Numbered from the stretch's first letter, positions 7,271 through 15,568 are shown. The stretch: 64,000 bases of DNA from Euzebya rosea (GCF_003073135.1 NZ_PGDQ01000019.1:1-64000); one strand, 5' to 3'. The notes: generated from the sequence alone by a model not told the origin. Made by a program: numbers and translations.

Positions 7271-10200
7271 ATGGGCGACTTCGCACATCTCCACGTCCAC
7301 ACCGAGTACTCGATGCTCGACGGCGCCAGCCGGGTCAACCAGCTGATGGAGAAGGTCGCCCAGATGGGCATGACGGCCTGCGCGATGACCGACCACGGCG
7401 TCATGTTCGGCGCCATCGACTTCCACCGGGCCGGCAGGAAGCACGGGGTCAACCCGCTCATCGGCTGCGAGCTGTACCTCGCCCCCGGGCCGCGGCACAA
7501 CACCACCGAGCTGACGCTGGAGGGCAAGCGCTACTACCACCTGACGGTCATCGCGGAGAACCAGGTCGGCTACCGCAACCTGATGAAGCTGTCCTCCCGC
7601 GCCTACACCGAGGGGTACTGGTACAAGCCCCGCGTCGACCGCGAGCTGCTGGAGGAGCACAGCGAGGGCCTGATCGTCCTCTCCGGCTGCCTCGGTGGCG
7701 AGGTCAACCAGAAGCTGCTGGCCGACAAGCGCGACGACGCCCGCGACACCATGGGCTGGTACAGGGAGGTCTTCGGCGACCGCTACTTCGTGGAGCTGCA
7801 GGACCACGACATCCCCGAGCAGCACGCCACCAACGGGCACCTGATCGACCTGGCCGGCAAGCTCGACATCGGGCTGGTCGTCACCAACGACAGCCACTAC
7901 ACCGAGCAGGCCGACTACGACGCCCACGACGCATTGCTGTGCGTCCAGACGCAGTCACTGAAGGCCGACACCGACCGCTTCAAGTTCCACAACGACCAGT
8001 TCTACGTCAAGCCGGCCGAGCAGATGCAGTCGCTGTTCCCCGACCACCCCGAGACGTGGAAGAACACGCTGCTGATCGCCGAGCGGTGCAACGTCGAGTT
8101 CGACTTCGACACCATGCACCTGCCCAAGTTCCCGTGCCCGCCCGGGCACGACGAGAAGAGCCTGCTGCGCGAGAAGGTGCGTGTCGGTGCCGTCCGCCGC
8201 TACGGGGCCGAGGACAACTCCACCTCCTACGACGGCCTGCGCGACGAGGTCCGCCAGCGGCTGGAGTACGAGCTCGGCGTCATCGAGCAGATGGGCTTCT
8301 CCGCGTACTTCCTGATCGTCGCCGACATGATCGAGCACGCCCGCAACGTGGGCATCCGTGTCGGTCCGGGTCGTGGGTCGGCCGCAGGCTGCGCGGTGTC
8401 CTACGTCACGGGCATCACCGACCTCGACCCCATCCACCACGGCCTGCTGTTCGAACGCTTCCTCAACCCCGAGCGCATCTCCATGCCCGACATCGACATG
8501 GACTTCGACGAGCGCAGGCGCGTGGAGATGATCCGCTACACCGCCGACAAGTACGGCCAGGACCACGTCGCCCAGATCGTGACATTCCAGACCATCAAGG
8601 CGAAGCAGGCCATCAAGGACGCCACGCGGGTGCTCGGGCTGCCGTACTCCTTCGGCGACCGGCTCTGCAAGATGTTCCCGCCGGCGGTCCAGGGCAAGGA
8701 GGCGCCGCTCGACGATGCGCTGGAGCAGTCCGGCGAGCTGAAGGACGCCGCGACCAAGGACCCCGATGGCCGCAAGGTCATCGCGCTGGCCAAGGGCCTC
8801 GAGGGCCTGCGGCGACAGCATTCCATCCACGCCGCCGGTGTGGTGATCGCCGACGAGCCGATCACCGACATCGTCCCGACGCTGCAGGTCGACGGCAACG
8901 GCGAAGTCGTCACCCAGTACGACGGCCGCCAGGTCGAGGACCTCGGCCTGCTCAAGATGGACTTCCTGGGGCTGCGCAACCTCACGATCATCTCCGACGC
9001 GCTGGAGCACATCGAGGCCACGACCGGTGAGACCGTCGACATCGACCACCTGCCGCTGGACGACGAGAAGACCTACGCCCTGATCAGCTCGGGTGACACC
9101 GACGGCGTCTTCCAGCTGGAGTCCTCGGGCTACAAGGCGCTGTGCCGGCTGATGAAGCCCGACCGCTTCGAGGACATCACGGCGCTGGGTGCGCTGTACC
9201 GGCCGGGGCCCATGAGCGCCAACCTGCACACCGAGTACGCCAACCGCAAGAACGGCCTGGCGAAGGTCACCTACATCCACCCCGACGTCACCGAGATCCT
9301 CGAGGAGTCCTACGGCCTGCTGATCTACCAGGAGCAGGTGCAGAAGATCGCGCAGAAGATCGCCGGCTTCACGCTTGGCCAGGCCGACATGATCCGGAAG
9401 GCCATCGGCAAGAAGCTGAAGGACAAGATGGATGCCCTGAAGGGCGACTTCGTCGACGGCACGGTCGCCTCGGGGTACGACAAGAAGCTCGGCATCGACC
9501 TGTGGGCGCAGATCGAGGGCTTCGCCTCCTACGCGTTCAACAAGTCCCACTCGGCTGCCTACGGCATGGTGACGTACCAGACCGCGTGGCTGAAGGCCCA
9601 CTACCCGGTGGAGTACATGGCTGCGCTGCTGACCAGCGTGAAGAACAACAAGGACAAGCTGCCCACCGCGCTGCACAGCTGCCGGACCATGGGCGTGGAG
9701 GTCCTCGTCCCCGACATCAACGACTCGATGATCAACTTCTCGCCGGTCATCGGAGTCGACGAGGACGGCAACAGGACCCGTCCCCGGCAGATCCGCTTCG
9801 GGATGTCGGCGGTCCGCAACGTCGGTGAGGCCGTCGTGTCGGAGATCATCAGGGCACGGACCAGCAAGGGGCTGTTCACCGACTTCCACGACTTCGTCGA
9901 CAAGGTGCCGATCGGCGTGCTCAACAAGCGCACCATCGAGTCGTTGGTCAAGGCGGGCGGGTTCGAGTCGCTCGGCCACACCCGCAAGGGCCTGCAGATG
10001 GTCGTCGAGCCGATCATCGACAACGCGCTCACGATCAAGCGCAAGGAGGAGGAGGGGCAGTACGACCTCTTCGGCGGGCTCGGCGGCGGGTCCGACGACG
10101 CCGGCGACAGCGTGACCGTCGACATCCCCGAGATGGAGTACGACCGCAAGGAGAAGCTCAACGCCGAACGCGAGATGCTCGGCCTGTACGTCTCCGACCA

Positions 10201-10768
10201 TCCGCTGTTCGGGCTCGAACGTGCCCTGTTCGAGCTGGCGTCCGCCCCGATCCCGTCGCTGCAGGAGGCCAAAGGCGGCAGCGAGGCGACGATCGCCGGC
10301 CTGCTGACGTCGGTCACCAAGAAGTTCACCAAGAAGGGCGAGACCTACGTCGTCGGCACCGTCGAGGACCTGGCCGGCGGCATCGAGGTCATGTTCTTCC
10401 CGTCGTGCTACCAGACCTACGCCGACCTGCTGGTCGAGGACGAGATCCTCGTGGTGCAGGGCCGGCTCGACGACGGCCGCGACACCATGCAGGTCATCGC
10501 CGACCGGGTGTCACGGCCCGACCTGTCGGAGGCCACCGGTGCGCCCATCCAGCTGCGGCTCGACCCACGCCAGTGCGCGCCAGAGCTGATCGGCCGCCTC
10601 AAGGGGGTCCTCGTCGAACACGCCGGGGCAGTCCCCGTGACGCTGACGGTCGCCAACGGCGGCCCTCGTGTCACCCAGCTGGCGGTGCCGGAGACCCTGG
10701 CGGTGACCCGCAGCCCCGGCCTGTTCGCCGAGCTGAAGATGCTCCTCGGGGCAGAGGCCGTCAGGTGA
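7271..10768 (+). CDS. dnaE: DNA polymerase III alpha subunit
   Basis: 1165 residues, the replicative polymerase catalytic subunit of the DnaE1 type. An N-terminal PHP domain (residues 1-280) starts with HLHVHTEYSMLDG and keeps the metal-binding His/Asp motifs (MTDHGVMFGA, VTNDSHY), so it may be an active proofreading nuclease as in mycobacterial DnaE1. The polymerase active site shows MPDIDMDFDERRR (Asp407, Asp409) and LKMDFLGLRNL (Asp564). A helix-hairpin-helix region follows, and a C-terminal OB fold at about 1010-1090. GGAAGG precedes the ATG by about 12 nt. It sits between rluD-side genes and the his operon, as in other actinobacteria. Confidence 0.97.
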   Translation: MGDFAHLHVHTEYSMLDGASRVNQLMEKVAQMGMTACAMTDHGVMFGAIDFHRAGRKHGVNPLIGCELYLAPGPRHNTTELTLEGKRYYHLTVIAENQVGYRNLMKLSSRAYTEGYWYKPRVDRELLEEHSEGLIVLSGCLGGEVNQKLLADKRDDARDTMGWYREVFGDRYFVELQDHDIPEQHATNGHLIDLAGKLDIGLVVTNDSHYTEQADYDAHDALLCVQTQSLKADTDRFKFHNDQFYVKPAEQMQSLFPDHPETWKNTLLIAERCNVEFDFDTMHLPKFPCPPGHDEKSLLREKVRVGAVRRYGAEDNSTSYDGLRDEVRQRLEYELGVIEQMGFSAYFLIVADMIEHARNVGIRVGPGRGSAAGCAVSYVTGITDLDPIHHGLLFERFLNPERISMPDIDMDFDERRRVEMIRYTADKYGQDHVAQIVTFQTIKAKQAIKDATRVLGLPYSFGDRLCKMFPPAVQGKEAPLDDALEQSGELKDAATKDPDGRKVIALAKGLEGLRRQHSIHAAGVVIADEPITDIVPTLQVDGNGEVVTQYDGRQVEDLGLLKMDFLGLRNLTIISDALEHIEATTGETVDIDHLPLDDEKTYALISSGDTDGVFQLESSGYKALCRLMKPDRFEDITALGALYRPGPMSANLHTEYANRKNGLAKVTYIHPDVTEILEESYGLLIYQEQVQKIAQKIAGFTLGQADMIRKAIGKKLKDKMDALKGDFVDGTVASGYDKKLGIDLWAQIEGFASYAFNKSHSAAYGMVTYQTAWLKAHYPVEYMAALLTSVKNNKDKLPTALHSCRTMGVEVLVPDINDSMINFSPVIGVDEDGNRTRPRQIRFGMSAVRNVGEAVVSEIIRARTSKGLFTDFHDFVDKVPIGVLNKRTIESLVKAGGFESLGHTRKGLQMVVEPIIDNALTIKRKEEEGQYDLFGGLGGGSDDAGDSVTVDIPEMEYDRKEKLNAEREMLGLYVSDHPLFGLERALFELASAPIPSLQEAKGGSEATIAGLLTSVTKKFTKKGETYVVGTVEDLAGGIEVMFFPSCYQTYADLLVEDEILVVQGRLDDGRDTMQVIADRVSRPDLSEATGAPIQLRLDPRQCAPELIGRLKGVLVEHAGAVPVTLTVANGGPRVTQLAVPETLAVTRSPGLFAELKMLLGAEAVR

Positions 10769-10772
10769 GTCC

Positions 10773-10800
10773 CGTGCCGGCACCCGTGGGTGCCGGCACG
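10773..10800. terminator. perfect 13-bp hairpin between convergent dnaE and the CBS-BON gene
   Basis: CGTGCCGGCACCC, a 2-nt GT centre, then GGGTGCCGGCACG: a perfect 13-bp inverted repeat 4 bp after the dnaE stop and 29 bp before the convergent stop at 10829. There is no T-run. The position and symmetry fit a bidirectional terminator. Confidence 0.6.
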
Positions 10801-10828
10801 TCGAGGCGGTTGACGTCAGCGCCTGGTG

Positions 10829-11965
10829 TCAGGGCGTGACGTCATCGGTGGCCCAGCCGAGCTGGGAGCCGTCCACAAGCAGCACGCCATCGCACCGTTC
10901 CACCTCACGGCACACCGGCGTGACGCGGCTGCGCAGCTTCACGGTGCCGCTCAGGTGCACCCGCCCGTCCTCGACGGTGTGGCGCACGCCGTCCTCGCCG
11001 CGGTCGGCCAGGACGGCCGTGACCGCGGCGCTGATCTCCTCGTCGTCGCGAACCAGCACCCGCAACATGTCGGATCGGGTGACGATGCCGACGACCCTCG
11101 CGCCGTCCATGACGACCAGCCGGGCCACGTCGCGGGTGGCCATGAGCGTGGCGGCCTGCCGCACGCTGGTGTCGGCCTCCGTCGTGACCGCAGGCTTGCT
11201 GCAGGCCTCGCCGGCGTTGCGCGCCGACCACCGCTTCCACGCACGGTGGGCGGCCGGGCCGAGCCCCAGGCGTTCGTCGGCGACGCGATCCAGCAGGTCG
11301 CGTTCCGACAGCACGCCGATCACCTGGTTGCGGGCGTCGACGACCGGCACCCCACCGTGTCCCGCGGCGAGCAGGACGCCGGCGGCATCACGCAGCGATT
11401 CGCCCTCGGACACGACGACGAGCTCGGGGCTCATGACGTCGCGGACGGTCAGCGCAGCGCGGCTGGGGTCGGACTGGAGCGGCCGGTCGAGGTCGTAGAC
11501 GTCCTCGACGAGCTCGCGTGCCAGGTGCCGCACCAGGCGGATGGCCGACGCCCGGGCGGTATCGCTGAGGTAGGTGTCCACCGCGTCCCCGATCGGGCCC
11601 AGCGGTGGCTCGTAGTACCCCACGAGGGACAGCTCGCAGCGCCCGTTGCCGAGGGTCAGCAGCTCGATGACGCCGTCGAAGGTGGGGAACAGGTGGGGGG
11701 CTGGATCAGCCCGCCAGCGCACCGGGATGCGGAGGACGTCCTCGCCCTCCACGCCCTGGTCGATGTGCACGCGGACACGCTTGTGGACGTCGACCCCGCC
11801 CCGGTTGCTGCGCAGCGTCATCAGCACGCTGCCGTCGCCGTCGGGCTGGGTGACGTCGTCACCCGCGGCCTGCTGGAGAAGCTCGGCGGTCCTCGTCATC
11901 AGCGCGTCCCGGAAACGTTTGGGTTCTCCGAAGATCTCGTGGCTCGTGGCGAGTGTGCGACGCAC
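10829..11965 (-). CDS. CBS-pair and BON domain protein of the Kai cluster
   Basis: 378 residues. The first 165 resemble an SRPBCC-like lipid/ligand-binding fold, but this match is weak. Two CBS domains follow (about 173-228, with VRDVMSPELVVV and VIGVLSERDLL, and 250-306, with VVGIVTRSDML), then a BON domain (about 308-367, DGVRHTVEDGRVHLSGTV). CBS pairs usually sense adenine nucleotides; BON domains bind membranes or ligands. The GTG at 11965 has a very strong SD, GGAGGTGAT, 5 nt away. It follows kaiC on the same strand after a 202-bp gap filled by the 7-bp repeat array. A role in reading ATP state for the Kai system is conceivable but untested. Confidence 0.82.
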   Translation of the reverse strand: MRRTLATSHEIFGEPKRFRDALMTRTAELLQQAAGDDVTQPDGDGSVLMTLRSNRGGVDVHKRVRVHIDQGVEGEDVLRIPVRWRADPAPHLFPTFDGVIELLTLGNGRCELSLVGYYEPPLGPIGDAVDTYLSDTARASAIRLVRHLARELVEDVYDLDRPLQSDPSRAALTVRDVMSPELVVVSEGESLRDAAGVLLAAGHGGVPVVDARNQVIGVLSERDLLDRVADERLGLGPAAHRAWKRWSARNAGEACSKPAVTTEADTSVRQAATLMATRDVARLVVMDGARVVGIVTRSDMLRVLVRDDEEISAAVTAVLADRGEDGVRHTVEDGRVHLSGTVKLRSRVTPVCREVERCDGVLLVDGSQLGWATDDVTP

Positions 11966-12063
11966 GGGCGATCACCTCCATGTCGGCAGGTGTCGATCGT
12001 GCACGGTTCGGGCCCGCCGGTCAGGGGCCGAAGGTCCCGCTGCCGCAGGGCCCCCCGTCGACC

Positions 12064-12161
12064 GCGACCCGCGACCCGCGACCCGCGACCCGCGACCCGC
12101 GACCCGCGACCCGCGACCCGCGACCCGCGACCCGCGACCCGCGACCCGCGACCCGCGACCC
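12064..12161. repeat. 14 perfect tandem copies of a 7-bp unit (GCGACCC)
   Basis: The array runs for 98 bp without a mismatch. It begins in the leader side of the CBS-BON gene and ends 6 bp before the kaiC stop codon (12168-12170). The unit is not a multiple of three, but the array is outside both genes, so copy-number change would alter spacing or RNA structure rather than a reading frame. The GGGTCGC strand is the sense strand of the kai transcript. Slippage or phase variation is possible. There are no spacers, so it is not a CRISPR. Confidence 0.97.
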
Positions 12162-12167
12162 GAAAAT

Positions 12168-13661
12168 CTACTCGGAGAACAACCCTCGGAGGCGGTCCTC
12201 GTCCTGGCCCACGCGGACCGGGGTGCCGCCGAGGATGCCCTCGACGAAGCGGAACGGCATCCCGATGTTCATGCCCTTGCCGTCGATGACGACCTCGCGG
12301 ATCTCCTTGTCGTGGGCCGATCCACGCATCTTCAGCACCGTGAGGCCGCGCTTGATCTCGCCGTACACCTCCACGTACCGCAGCAGGATGATGGAGTCAG
12401 TCAGGGTGGAGATGTGGGACACCGTGATGGAGTCGCCACCAAGCAGGGTCGGCGTCGTCGCGGTCATGATCCCGGTGATCTGGCGCTCCTTCAGGATCGC
12501 CGTCACTCCCATCATGTACTGGCGGAACGCACGTGGGCTGGCGATGTGCTCCATCGCCGACAGGCTGTCCAGGGCCACACGGTCCGGCTCGAACTCGTCG
12601 ATCTGTCGCTTCATGACCAGCAGGTGGTCCTCGAGGGACCGCACCTCCGGGTACTCACACACCACCCGGAGCTGCCCGGCCTCCTCGGCGCCCTGGAAGT
12701 CGAAGCCCCACCCGTGGGCGTTGCGGAACAGCTGCTCGCGGCTCTCCTCGTAGCCGAACAGCAGCGCGCGTTCTCCCTGCGCCACACCACCGGCCAGGAA
12801 CGTCGTCGCGGTGAGGGTCTTGCCGGTGCCGGTCGCGCCGGACACCAGGATGACGGAGTCCCGCAGGACCCCCCCGCCGCACATCTCGTCCAGCACCGGA
12901 TCGCCGCTCGGGACGCGTTCGGTGGTGGAGGACTCCTGGCGGGTCTGGCCCGTCACCGGGATCACGACCATGCCCTGCTCGGGGTCGATGGTGAACGGGA
13001 ACTCGCCCTTGCGGTGGGTGGTGCCCCTGAACTTCAGGATCTGGATGGTTCGGCGGACCTCCTCCTGGCGGAGCACGTGGCGAAGTACGAGCACGTCGTC
13101 GGCCACGAACTGCTCGACCCCGAAGCGCGAGATGGCACCGTACTCGTCGTCACGCTCGGCGGTGACCATGCACGTGACCCCCATCCGGGAGAGCCCCTTC
13201 GCCAGGCGGTGCAGCTCGCGACGGACCGAGGAGGTGTCGTCGAACTCGGCGAAGACCGCGCCGATGGAGTCCAGCACGATGCGGGTGGCGCCCGTTCGCC
13301 GCACGGCATCCTCGATGCGGGCCATCAGCGCCGCGAAGTCGTACTCGCCGACGATCGTCGTCCCGACCGTGGTCTGCATGGACGCGTCGATGAACGTCCA
13401 CTTGCCCTGCTCCGTCCAGCCGTCGATGTCCCAGCCGAAGCTGGACAGGTTGCGGGCGATGTCCACCGGTGGTTCCTCGAACGTCACGAAGACGCCCGCG
13501 GCGTCGTCCTCGGTGATCGCCGCGACCAGGTACTGGCCGGCCATCACGGTCTTCCCGGAACCCGCGGATCCCGACACCATGGTGGTGCGGCCCTTCGGCA
13601 GCCCCCCATGGGATATCTGGTCCAGCCCCGCGATGCCGGTGGTGGTCTTCTCGATGGTCAT
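12168..13661 (-). CDS. kaiC: KaiC-type circadian clock ATPase/kinase
   Basis: 497 residues, two tandem RecA-like domains. CI has Walker A GSAGSGKT (31-38) and the Glu pair E62-E63; CII has GATGTGKT (275-282) and E305-E306. In CII the segment SITVSHISTLTDS keeps residues matching the cyanobacterial KaiC phosphosites: Thr413 (T426), Ser418 (S431) and Thr419 (T432). GEIKRGLTVLKMRGSAHDK also matches KaiC closely. The C-terminal tail after residue 480 is about 20 residues shorter than in Synechococcus KaiC, where it forms the A-loop and KaiA-binding peptide. The ATG overlaps the kaiB stop (ATGA). This is a full double-domain KaiC, not a single-domain RadA/GvpD-like protein. Confidence 0.93.
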   Translation of the reverse strand: MTIEKTTTGIAGLDQISHGGLPKGRTTMVSGSAGSGKTVMAGQYLVAAITEDDAAGVFVTFEEPPVDIARNLSSFGWDIDGWTEQGKWTFIDASMQTTVGTTIVGEYDFAALMARIEDAVRRTGATRIVLDSIGAVFAEFDDTSSVRRELHRLAKGLSRMGVTCMVTAERDDEYGAISRFGVEQFVADDVLVLRHVLRQEEVRRTIQILKFRGTTHRKGEFPFTIDPEQGMVVIPVTGQTRQESSTTERVPSGDPVLDEMCGGGVLRDSVILVSGATGTGKTLTATTFLAGGVAQGERALLFGYEESREQLFRNAHGWGFDFQGAEEAGQLRVVCEYPEVRSLEDHLLVMKRQIDEFEPDRVALDSLSAMEHIASPRAFRQYMMGVTAILKERQITGIMTATTPTLLGGDSITVSHISTLTDSIILLRYVEVYGEIKRGLTVLKMRGSAHDKEIREVVIDGKGMNIGMPFRFVEGILGGTPVRVGQDEDRLRGLFSE

Positions 13662-13969
13662 GATGGGTGTGGTCCTCTGTGTGCCTGAGGTGGCAAGGGG
13701 ATGAGCAGCAGTTCGTGTGCCAGCACGTCGGCGGATCGTGGCATGCCGATGATCCGTCGACGGGGCAGGGGGGCGAGCAGGTCGTAGGTGGGCGTGGTGA
13801 TCACGCCCGCGGCATCGGCCAGGGCCGGTTCGCTGGTGACGTCGATGACGGTGATCTCGGCGTCGCCCCCGAAGTGGGTGTCAGCGACGTCCCGGAGCAG
13901 GGCGACGGCTCGGGAGGCGTGGTTCGACCCGCCCACGACATAGACGTTGACTCGGAAGCGAAGTGGCAC
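13658..13969 (-). CDS. kaiB: KaiB-domain protein
   Basis: 103 residues, GTG start. It aligns along its length with cyanobacterial KaiB: VYVVGGSNHASRAVALL matches the first strand and helix, TVIDVTSEPALAD the second, and ITTPTYDLLAPLPRRRIIG the diagnostic TPTL...PLPxRRIIG segment. In cyanobacteria KaiB binds phosphorylated KaiC, sequesters KaiA and changes fold. The gene overlaps kaiC by 4 bp and starts 6 bp after the response-regulator stop, so the three are almost certainly co-translated. A short Pro/His-rich tail follows the KaiB core. Confidence 0.92.
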   Translation of the reverse strand: MPLRFRVNVYVVGGSNHASRAVALLRDVADTHFGGDAEITVIDVTSEPALADAAGVITTPTYDLLAPLPRRRIIGMPRSADVLAHELLLIPLPPQAHRGPHPS

Positions 13970-13975
13970 CGGACG

Positions 13976-14779
13976 TCACCGCTGCCCGCGGTTGTTGGCG
14001 TGCAGCCGGTAGTGCAGTGCGAGGTAGCCGACAACCTCCAGCAGCACCATCCGGCCTTCCTCCGCCAACGCCGACAACCGTTCGGGGTGCACACGGTCGC
14101 TGAGGCGGTGGAGGGCGCTGATGTGGACGTCGATGACGTCACGTGGCACGGCGTTGAGGATCCCGAACTCGCGGCCCAGGGTCTTCATCGCGGGGACCGG
14201 ACGGCGTCCGTCGGCGTAGGCAAGGGCTTCCACGGTTGACTCCAGCAGCTCGACGTAGCGGTCCACCAGCAGGCCGTACACCTCGGGCAGGGCCGTCTTC
14301 AGGCGCTGGTCACCGAGCATCTCCAGCGTGATCGGCGTCGCCGACGCCAGGATGTCGTCGCCGATCTCCGGCTCGCCGATCTCCGCGTACTCCAGGGACA
14401 CCGACAGGGCCCGTGCCACCGCGTGGTTGCGATGCCGCTGGCGGACGATGGCCGCCTCCACCCGAGGGGGCAGCCCCTCGATGTCGGACTTGAGCACGAA
14501 GTCCTGTGCTCCGGCCTCGATGGCCTGCGGCCCGATCGCAGGGTCCTCGTTGCCGGTCAGCACGACGACCGGGATCTGGGGTGCCTGCGCCAGCAGCTGT
14601 GCGAGCGTCTCGAAGCCCTCCGAGTCGGGCAACCCGAGGTCCAGCAGCACGACGTCGACGCCCTCGAGTCCGACGAGCGCCTTCGCGACGCTCCTGACGT
14701 GCTGGACGTCGAACGTCGGGAACTGGGCGGTCACGAAGGCGGCGTCGTCGGCTTCGTCCTCGACGAGGAGCATCTTCAT
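13976..14779 (-). CDS. response regulator with KaiA-like C-terminal domain
   Basis: 267 residues from the ATG at 14779, chosen because AAGGAG lies 9 nt upstream. The receiver domain (1-115) is complete: acidic VEDE at 7-10, phosphoacceptor Asp47 in LLDLGLP, Thr75 in VLTG, Lys97 in FVLKSD. A helical linker leads to a C-terminal domain (about 160-260) whose motifs VIDVHISAL and EGRMVLLEVVGYLALHYR resemble the KaiA C-terminal motifs VVEIHMELM and DYRLALIDVIAHLCEMYR. The distantly similar RsbU N-terminal fold is the alternative. Cyanobacterial KaiA3 has the same receiver-plus-KaiA design. Adjacency to kaiB-kaiC supports a KaiA-like role; the homology is my by-eye judgement. Confidence 0.78.
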   Translation of the reverse strand: MKMLLVEDEADDAAFVTAQFPTFDVQHVRSVAKALVGLEGVDVVLLDLGLPDSEGFETLAQLLAQAPQIPVVVLTGNEDPAIGPQAIEAGAQDFVLKSDIEGLPPRVEAAIVRQRHRNHAVARALSVSLEYAEIGEPEIGDDILASATPITLEMLGDQRLKTALPEVYGLLVDRYVELLESTVEALAYADGRRPVPAMKTLGREFGILNAVPRDVIDVHISALHRLSDRVHPERLSALAEEGRMVLLEVVGYLALHYRLHANNRGQR

Positions 14780-14859
14780 CCAGTCTTGCTCCTTGGATCG
14801 ACGGGGCGAACGGGCCGAGCTCGCCCTTGAATGTGGTTCATGGCGAAACTCGGCCCAGA

Positions 14860-14865
14860 AGGATA
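14860..14865 (-). promoter_or_regulatory. weak candidate -10 (TATCCT) for the kai operon
   Basis: TATCCT on the minus strand, followed by a leader of about 75 nt, sits in the 124-bp gap before the response-regulator gene. No convincing -35 was seen. The upstream small gene ends at 14904 on the same strand, so read-through from there is also possible. Confidence 0.3.
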
Positions 14866-14903
14866 CCGCACCGGTTGTGCACGTACCGTAGGTGATGCTG
14901 AGC

Positions 14904-15128
14904 TCACCGTAGCAGCGCCGTCGGGTCGACGAACCGAAGGCCAAGGCGGATCAGCGCCAGGCCCAGGGCCTGCCGCAGTCCACCTGCCAACGTGGTGGAC
15001 AGGGATCGAGCGGTGCCGGCCCGACGGGCCGGCCGACGACTCGGGGGGTGCTGGCGGCGCAGCGCAGCGGCACGCGAGAGCTCCTCGCGGTGCAGCCGGG
15101 CCATCTCGCCGTGGATGTGGGGCAGCAT
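14904..15128 (-). CDS. small basic protein, function unknown
   Basis: 74 residues from the ATG at 15128, with AAAGG about 11 nt upstream. The N-terminus (HIHGEMARLHREELSRAAALRR) resembles short helical segments common in small actinobacterial proteins. A basic middle (RRPARRAGTAR) and a moderately hydrophobic C-terminal helix (about 48-66) follow, so it could be peripheral to the membrane. It lies just upstream of the response regulator, kaiB and kaiC on the same strand and may be the first or second gene of that operon. A + strand frame overlapping its start looks less convincing. Confidence 0.5.
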   Translation of the reverse strand: MLPHIHGEMARLHREELSRAAALRRQHPPSRRPARRAGTARSLSTTLAGGLRQALGLALIRLGLRFVDPTALLR

Positions 15129-15295
15129 GACTGAACAGACCTTTCGAGCAACGTGGGTCCTCGTGGACCCGGGAAGCACGCCACCGCGGGATGCGGCGGC
15201 CCGAGCCGTCGAGCGGCTCGTCTACAACGACGAGGCGTGGCCCGCCCACGGAGCTGGGGCGGGGGTCGTTGGAGCTGGAGGGGAGGGTGGGCGGC

Positions 15296-15412
15296 CTAGG
15301 CCGCGGCGCGACAGCCCGGACGGTTCGTCTGCGATCCGGCCTGATCGGTCGGTGCCGTGGTGACCACGGCCGTATCGAGCGACATCGAGGTGTCGAGGTG
15401 GGTGATACGCAT
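15296..15412 (-). CDS. candidate 38-residue peptide with a perfect Shine-Dalgarno site
   Basis: On the minus strand AAAGGAGG is followed 9 nt later by ATG (15412) and a 38-codon frame ending in TAG at 15296. The peptide starts MRITHLDTSM, is Thr-rich in its first half and ends in RPGCRAAA with a single Cys. No known family is recognised. The SD is among the strongest in the window, which argues for real translation as a leader peptide, small regulator or peptide precursor. The next 167 bp (15129-15295) hold no convincing gene before the small protein at 15128. Confidence 0.45.
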   Translation of the reverse strand: MRITHLDTSMSLDTAVVTTAPTDQAGSQTNRPGCRAAA

Positions 15413-15537
15413 TACGGGCTGCCTCCTTTCCGGTGCTCGGGGTTCGTGTAGCCGGCTGACATTGCCACGACGGTGACGGCGCTGTCAACGACCTTCCGCC
15501 AGAAAGTTCCTGCGGTCGCCTGCTGGGCCGTCCGGGG

Positions 15538-15543
15538 TAGGCT
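15538..15543 (+). promoter_or_regulatory. candidate -10 box (TAGGCT) of the histidine kinase gene
   Basis: TAGGCT lies 25 nt before the GTG at 15569, with AGGAG in between. Its flanks, GGGGTAGnnTCCCG, are shared with the candidate -10 in front of the surface-protein gene (23977), which suggests use by the same sigma factor. Confidence 0.4.
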
Positions 15544-15568
15544 CCCGACGCCCCCTCCAGGAGACGAA

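Noticed and set aside
7955-10201. A 748-residue frame antisense to dnaE
   Set aside because: dnaE on the other strand has unmistakable catalytic motifs along its whole length.
12064-12161. The 7-bp array as a CRISPR or a protein-coding repeat
   Set aside because: There are no spacers, and the long frames through it are on the strand opposite the real genes and have no start or SD.
15127-15363. A 78-residue + strand frame starting MTEQTFRATW
   Set aside because: It overlaps the start of the better supported 74-residue minus-strand gene and its second half is Gly/Pro/Arg filler.
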